64,000 nucleotides of DNA from Nonomuraea turkmeniaca (GTDB taxonomy: Bacteria; Actinomycetota; Actinomycetes; Streptosporangiales; Streptosporangiaceae), in assembly GCF_005889735.1 (NCBI RefSeq), contig NZ_VCKY01000012.1, positions 1 through 64,000 of the forward strand, written 5' to 3'. Below, one piece after another: positions 59,748 through 64,000 of this stretch. Made by a program: the position numbers and the translations under genes. The notes below the pieces were generated by a model. That model did not search any database and was not told where the DNA came from. It was given only the letters and a program-made list of their open reading frames with translations. Each line of letters opens with the position of its first letter. The first letter of the stretch is position 1.

Positions 59748-60677
59748 GTGAGAGTGGCCTTCGTCGGCAAGGGCGGCAGCGGCAAGACCACGATGTCGGC
59801 GCTGTTCGCCAGGCACGTGGCGAGCCAGGGCGCGCCGGTGGTCGCCATGGACGCCGACATCAACCAGCACCTGGCCCTGATCCTCGGCCTCGACCGGCAG
59901 CCCGAGCCGCTCGGCGCCCACCTCACCGAGATCAAGGAGCGCCTCCGCGGCGACAACCCGCGCATCCCCTCCGCCGCGGCCATGGTCAAGACCACGCCGC
60001 CGGGGCGCGGGTCCACGCTGTTGAGATTCAAGGACCTGGCCTCCGACCCGTACGGTCTGACCACCCCCGACGGCCTGCGCCTGCTGGCCACCGGCCCGTT
60101 CAGCGAGGACGACCTCGGCGTGGCCTGCTACCACTCGAAGGTCGGCGCGGTCGAGCTGCTGCTCAACCACCTGATCGACGGTCCGGGCGAATACGTCGTG
60201 GTGGACATGACGGCCGGGGCCGACTCCTTCGCCTCGGGCCTGTTCACCCGCTTCGACCTGACCTTCCTCGTCGCCGAGCCAACCCGTCAGGGCGTGAGCG
60301 TCTACCGGCAGTACCGCGAGTACGCCGCCAAGTACGACGTCGCGCTCGCCGTGGTCGGCAACAAGGTCCACGGCCCGTCCGACGTCGACTTCCTGCGTGA
60401 GCAGGTGGGCGACGACCTGCTCACCTGGATGGAGCACTCGGCCGCGGTCCGCGCCATGGAGCAGGGCCGCCACTTCACGCTCGACGACCTGGAGCCGGTC
60501 AACGCCGACGCGCTGGCCCTGCTCCACAAGAGACTCGACGAGCAGGAGAAGGACTGGGCGCGCTTCGGCCGGCAGACCGTCGAGTTCCACCTGCGCAACG
60601 CCCGCGCGTGGGGCAACGAGCGGACCGGGACCGACCTCGCCGAGCAGGTGGACCCCGAGTTCGTCTACGGCCCCTGA
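59748..60677 (+). CDS. ParA/CooC-like P-loop ATPase
   Basis: A 309-residue SIMIBI-class ATPase with the deviant Walker A VGKGGSGKTTMS (Lys8/Lys13), switch I DADINQHLA and Walker B-like YVVVDMTAGADSF. This subtype resembles CooC-type nickel-insertion or carbon monoxide dehydrogenase maturation ATPases more than plasmid ParA. The GTG at 59748 with GGAG upstream is preferred over ATG 59694, which adds unrelated residues. It is followed after 83 bases by the SCO5389-type gene, a conserved pairing in actinobacteria as far as I recall. Function unknown. Confidence 0.85.
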   Translation: MRVAFVGKGGSGKTTMSALFARHVASQGAPVVAMDADINQHLALILGLDRQPEPLGAHLTEIKERLRGDNPRIPSAAAMVKTTPPGRGSTLLRFKDLASDPYGLTTPDGLRLLATGPFSEDDLGVACYHSKVGAVELLLNHLIDGPGEYVVVDMTAGADSFASGLFTRFDLTFLVAEPTRQGVSVYRQYREYAAKYDVALAVVGNKVHGPSDVDFLREQVGDDLLTWMEHSAAVRAMEQGRHFTLDDLEPVNADALALLHKRLDEQEKDWARFGRQTVEFHLRNARAWGNERTGTDLAEQVDPEFVYGP

Positions 60678-60760
60678 CCACACGACTGTGCCCGCCAGGC
60701 ATCTGGAGATTTCCCCTCGCTCACCTAGCGTCAATTTCGACCCTTTCGAGAGGAGACAGC

Positions 60761-61147
60761 ATGTCGCTGACCGTTCCGAACGATCTGATCGATCAGGCCA
60801 GAGCAGGTGAGGTCGATGACGCGGCGTTCCTCGCCTGCGTGCGCGACTCACTTCCCTACGCGTGGTCGCTGATCAACGAGCTGGTCAAGCAGCGTGAGCA
60901 CACCGGGGCCGAGTTCGCCGACAACCAGGTGCCGCCGCCGTCCGAGGAGGCCCGCGGCGAGCTCCTGCGCTGCCTGGCGAGCGACTCGATGCGCGGCGCG
61001 CTGGAGCGTCACTTCGGGGTGCGGCTGGCCTTCCAGAACTGCCACCGGGTCGCGGTCTTCGACCCGGCGGCGACCCAGGCCCTGGCCGACTTCGTCACCC
61101 CGAGAGCCCAGATACTCAACCAGAAACCGGAGCTCGTGGACTGCTGA
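60761..61147 (+). CDS. SCO5389-family conserved actinobacterial protein
   Basis: A 128-residue soluble protein starting MSLTVPNDLIDQARAGEVDD and including FLACVRDSLPYAWSLI and a C-terminal FVTPRAQILNQKPELVDC. This matches the small SCO5389 family seen in Streptomyces and relatives. The sequence is mostly helical, with no metal or enzyme motif. GAGAGGAGA precedes the ATG. Its end overlaps the convergent LLM gene by 32 bases. No function is known to me. Confidence 0.85.
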   Translation: MSLTVPNDLIDQARAGEVDDAAFLACVRDSLPYAWSLINELVKQREHTGAEFADNQVPPPSEEARGELLRCLASDSMRGALERHFGVRLAFQNCHRVAVFDPAATQALADFVTPRAQILNQKPELVDC

Positions 61148-62141
61148 GCCCGTCCGGCGAGCCGGCCCGGCCGGCTCGCCGGACCATCGGCAACACCTCG
61201 GCCCCGAACCGCCGCACGTTCTCCAACGTGCGGCGGTGGTCTCCGAGGCCCTCGACCATCAGGATGACGTGCTCGATCCCGGTGTTCTCGGCGGTCCGCA
61301 GGATGGATTCGGCGCAGTGCTCGGCCGACCCGACCGGGTGGATGCGGGTCAGCAGGTCCACGTATTCGCCGACGTCGCGCGCGGGACGCGGCCGCTCGTC
61401 CACCGGCACGTAGCTCGCCAGCCCCGGCCCCAGCCACCTCGGCATCGACTCCTTGAGCTCACGCACCGCCTGCGCCGTGGAGTCGGCCACGTGACCGACG
61501 GCCGCCGCGATGTGCCCGCCGGCGGATCCGTACCGCGCGACCATGGACGCCTTCTCCCCGTCCCCGATGTGCATGCCCAGCAACATCGGCAGCCCGCGCT
61601 CCGCGGCCAGCGCGACGGTCGCCTCGGACGTGCACGCGACCACCGGCCGCATGCGCGCGCCCGGCACCATCCGCACCTCGCGGAAGCGGAAGAACTCGCC
61701 GCCGGCCGCGACCCGATCCCCGCGGAGCGCGTCCAGCAGGAGATCGAGCGACTCGCCGAACCCCCGCTCGAACCGCTCCAGACCGGTCCCGAACACCTCC
61801 AGGTCCACCCAAGGCCCGCCCCTGCCGACGCCGAGCGTGAACCGCCCGCCTGACAGGTGGTGCAACATCGCCGCCTGCTCGGCCAGCGCCACGGGATGTT
61901 GCGTGGACAACACGCTCACGGCGGTGCCGAGCCCGATGCGCGCCGTCCGGCCGGCGGCGACGGCCGCCAGTGTGATCGCCGACGGGCACACGCCGTAGGA
62001 CATGAAGTGGTGCTCGGCGATCCACGCGTCGTCGAACCCCGCCTCCTCGGCCGCCACGATCAGCTCCACGGCGTCGGCCAGCACTCGCCCGGGCTCCTGG
62101 CCGGGAAACTGCGCCGCGATGAGAAAGACCCCGATGCGCAC
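61116..62141 (-). CDS. LLM-class (probably F420-dependent) oxidoreductase
   Basis: A 341-residue luciferase-like TIM barrel: RIGVFLIAAQFPG, EEAGFDDAWIAEHHFMSYG, LSTQHPVALAEQAAMLHHLSGGRFTLGVGRG and VGSAEHCAESILR are hallmarks. In actinobacteria most of this type use F420 or FMN with small hydrophobic substrates. The GTG at 62141 is chosen; the frame extends upstream through the 14-bp repeat array and rnhB end, which is not real coding. Transcription may come from rnhB or from a promoter inside the repeats. Confidence 0.88.
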   Translation of the reverse strand: MRIGVFLIAAQFPGQEPGRVLADAVELIVAAEEAGFDDAWIAEHHFMSYGVCPSAITLAAVAAGRTARIGLGTAVSVLSTQHPVALAEQAAMLHHLSGGRFTLGVGRGGPWVDLEVFGTGLERFERGFGESLDLLLDALRGDRVAAGGEFFRFREVRMVPGARMRPVVACTSEATVALAAERGLPMLLGMHIGDGEKASMVARYGSAGGHIAAAVGHVADSTAQAVRELKESMPRWLGPGLASYVPVDERPRPARDVGEYVDLLTRIHPVGSAEHCAESILRTAENTGIEHVILMVEGLGDHRRTLENVRRFGAEVLPMVRRAGRAGSPDGLSSPRAPVSG

Positions 62142-62150
62142 CCACCCGAT

Positions 62151-62220
62151 GATGCCAGGCCGTCGATACCAGGCCGTCGATGCCAGACCGTCGATGCCAG
62201 ACCGTCGATGCCAGACCGTC
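62151..62220. repeat. Five tandem 14-bp repeats between rnhB and the LLM gene
   Basis: Units of GATGCCAGACCGTC start at 62151, 62165, 62179, 62193 and 62207; the last three are identical and the first two carry one or two changes (AGG for AGA, GATACC). The array fills the whole gap: its last two bases form part of the rnhB stop and its first base is 10 bases before the LLM start. Copy number may vary between strains. Confidence 0.95.
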
Positions 62221-62890
62221 AGCCGAACAGGGTGACCTGCCCTTCGCAGGCGAGCGGGTCCCGGTGCAGCTTCAGGTGCCGCCACTGCGGGAGATCGTCC
62301 AGGTACGACCACGAGAGCCGGTGGTGCGGGGTGGGCCCCAGCCGGGCCAGGGCCTCCTGGTGGACGGGTGAGGGGTAGCCGGCGTTCTCGGCGAAGCCGT
62401 AGTCCTCGCACCCGATGGTGCCCATGTACGCGTCCCGCCGGACCTTGGCCAGGACGGACGCGGCGGCGACCGAGACGCTGGCGGCGTCCCCCTTGACCTC
62501 CAGGCGCACCGGCCAGGGGGCGCCGATGTAGTCGTGCTTGCCGTCCAGGATCACCGCGTCCGGGCGTGTGGGGAGCGTCTCCAGGGCGCGCCTGGCGGCC
62601 CGGCGCAGTGCCTCGGTCATGCCGAGCGTGTCGATCTCGGTGTGCGTGGCCTCGCCGTACCCGACGCCGGCCACCCAGGCGGCCAGCTCGTCCGCCAGCG
62701 GCCCCCGCCGGGCGGCGGTGAGCTGCTTGGAGTCCGTCAGTCCCAGCGGCGGCTCGGACAGATCAGTCACGACCGCACACACCGTGACGGGTCCGGCCCA
62801 GGCACCTCGGCCCACCTCGTCAACACCCGCGACCGTGCGAACGCTCGGCTGGGAGAGCAGCAACTGCTCGATCTCGTACGTCGGCGCCAT
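62219..62890 (-). CDS. rnhB: Ribonuclease HII
   Basis: RNase HII cuts the RNA strand at ribonucleotides embedded in DNA. A 223-residue protein with the signature [15 protein letters not shown] (Asp24/Glu25), [12 protein letters not shown], the third catalytic aspartate in [12 protein letters not shown] and [12 protein letters not shown]. The ATG at 62890 has no strong ribosome binding site. The frame upstream is a shadow. The stop overlaps a 14-bp repeat array. Confidence 0.96.
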   Translation of the reverse strand: MAPTYEIEQLLLSQPSVRTVAGVDEVGRGAWAGPVTVCAVVTDLSEPPLGLTDSKQLTAARRGPLADELAAWVAGVGYGEATHTEIDTLGMTEALRRAARRALETLPTRPDAVILDGKHDYIGAPWPVRLEVKGDAASVSVAAASVLAKVRRDAYMGTIGCEDYGFAENAGYPSPVHQEALARLGPTPHHRLSWSYLDDLPQWRHLKLHRDPLACEGQVTLFG

Positions 62891-62958
62891 GACCCCAGAC
62901 GCTACCGCCGGCCGCACCGTCCACGCGCGCCGCTTCGCCACCCCTTGCACAAAGGCGG

Positions 62959-63912
62959 CTAGTCGTCGTCGGCCCTGTGCCGGTCCGCCAGACGCAACGG
63001 CTCCAGGTCGGCGGCGATGTAGCGGGCGGCCACGTGGATCGCCCGCAGCGTCACGGACACCGAGGGCCGGTGCACACTGGAGCCCCGGGCCACGGCGTGC
63101 ACGTCCCGCCCGACCGGATTGCCGGGGAAATGACGCACGGCCAGCCCGCGGATCCCCGCGGCCAGCGCGAGTGCGGGCACGGCCGCGATGCCGATGCCCT
63201 TGGCGACGAGCGAGAGTATCGTCCCCAGCCCTTCGAACTCCCACGGTGTAGGCCGGGTGCCCCCCACGTCCACCAGCAACCGGTCCACCGCCAGCCGCGA
63301 CGGCTCGCCGTCGGGCGTGGCCATCCACGCCTCGTCACGCAGCTCCCGCAGGTCGAGGGGCACGTCGGGATCGGCCAGCCGGTGTTTGCGCGGCACGACC
63401 AGCACCAGCGGATCGCGCAGCAGCGGGAAGACCCGCAGGCTCTCGCTGTCACGCGCCCGGCCGTACCAGTCGTCGACCAGCGCGATGTCCACCTCCCCCG
63501 ACTGCACCTCCCGCATGCCCCGCCCTGACCTGCTCTGCCGCAGCCGCAGCGTCAGATCGGTGTGCCGGCGCAGCGTGCGCGCCAGTGCGGGCGCGAACGC
63601 CACCGCGGCCGTGGGGAACGCGGTGAGCACCACCCGCCCCACGGGGGCGCCCGCATGTGCCGACAGGTCGGACTCGGCCTCCTCGACCATGGACAGGATG
63701 CGCTCGGCGTGCGCCACCAGCCGGCGGCCCGCGTCGGTGAGCTCGGCGCTGCGCGCGGTGCGGTCGATGAGGGCCGTACCGGTCTCCCGTTCGAGCGCCA
63801 CGAGTTGTTGCGAAACCGCTGACGGGCTGTAGCCGAGCGAGGCGGCGGCCGCGGCGATGCTGCCACGACGGGCAAACTCGCAGATCAGCACCAAACGTCG
63901 CAATTCGAGCAT
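62959..63912 (-). CDS. LysR-family regulator
   Basis: A 317-residue LysR protein: HTH in [40 protein letters not shown], then the effector domain ([57 protein letters not shown]). The C-terminal ~30 residues are extra and charged. It is divergent from a gene that begins at 63992 and runs off the window, its probable target. Confidence 0.92.
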   Translation of the reverse strand: MLELRRLVLICEFARRGSIAAAAASLGYSPSAVSQQLVALERETGTALIDRTARSAELTDAGRRLVAHAERILSMVEEAESDLSAHAGAPVGRVVLTAFPTAAVAFAPALARTLRRHTDLTLRLRQSRSGRGMREVQSGEVDIALVDDWYGRARDSESLRVFPLLRDPLVLVVPRKHRLADPDVPLDLRELRDEAWMATPDGEPSRLAVDRLLVDVGGTRPTPWEFEGLGTILSLVAKGIGIAAVPALALAAGIRGLAVRHFPGNPVGRDVHAVARGSSVHRPSVSVTLRAIHVAARYIAADLEPLRLADRHRADDD

Positions 63913-63991
63913 CGGACTTCCTTATGCCTACCCACGAAAGGCCTCGCTTGTGGTGATGCCTTCATCCAACCACGCTGGGAAGGTGACAACT

Positions 63992-64000
63992 ATGAGCGTG
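63992..64000 (+). CDS. Start of a gene cut off by the window end
   Basis: ATGAGCGTG at the end of the window is preceded by GGAAGGTGA at a normal distance, and the position divergent from a LysR gene is typical of a regulated target gene. Only three codons are visible, so no product can be named. Confidence 0.4.

Noticed and set aside
62151..62220. CRISPR array or operator cluster
   Set aside because: Units are only 14 bp with no spacers; this is a simple tandem repeat.

Overview
The window is high-GC actinobacterial DNA. Codons end mostly in G or C, GTG starts and SD-less (probably leaderless) starts are common, and lineage markers are present: a DUF3073 protein, an SCO5389-type protein, a CU044_5270-type protein, an F420-type LLM oxidoreductase, DUF6510 and two LytR-CpsA-Psr proteins. 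The mix of CAZymes and regulators suggests Streptosporangiales (a Nonomuraea-like organism). That rank is a guess from gene content, not a measurement. The first 13 bases equal the 3' end of the Nextera transposon mosaic end, so base 1 is almost certainly a contig edge with untrimmed adapter.

Layout. 0-3 kb: the C-terminal end of a large exported/polymorphic-toxin-like protein with an AT-richer tail domain, then the ohr peroxide-resistance gene with two tiny genes behind it and a promoter framed by twin operators. 3-17 kb: a CBM3-GH16 glucanase, a PucR regulator with a LysA-like PLP decarboxylase, an HxlR regulator divergent from an imine-reductase-like enzyme, a GNAT acetyltransferase, a coupled pair of a GH28 pectinase and an unassigned secreted protein, an amidohydrolase, a divergent enolase, a VOC protein and a GH10 xylanase with a palindromic operator over its ribosome binding site. 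17.3-18.8 kb: a scrapyard of three broken gene pieces (MerR, S9A prolyl oligopeptidase, sugar ABC ATPase). 18.8-24.7 kb: ECF sigma factor with partner membrane protein, lipase-PL8 lyase operon, anti-sigma-type ATPase.

24.7-41 kb: an orphan molybdenum hydroxylase large subunit; an internally deleted MSMEG_6728-type gene; an AhpD-membrane protein-multicopper oxidase-SnoaL operon divergent from a NarL-type two-component system; a molybdopterin oxidoreductase-ferredoxin reductase-DUF6510 operon; an LCP protein; TetR divergent from a P450; DUF3073; ArsR; menB with a small-molecule kinase; and a quinone oxidoreductase with a MerR/SoxR-type promoter.

41.2-48.9 kb holds the most interesting module: a YqiJ-like OB-fold membrane protein, a flotillin and a 1,627-residue AAA ATPase, tightly coupled. 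I see no established function for it. 48.9-64 kb: a MarR-flavin monooxygenase pair, the monooxygenase carrying three in-frame 75-bp repeats; DapA-like and LysR; a serine hydrolase; a flavoprotein divergent from a polyprenyl synthetase; an MFS transporter; a methyltransferase; a second LCP protein; a TPR protein; a ParA-like ATPase with an SCO5389-type protein; an LLM oxidoreductase; a 14-bp tandem repeat; rnhB; and a LysR gene at the right end. I saw no tRNA, rRNA, CRISPR array, insertion sequence or integrase.
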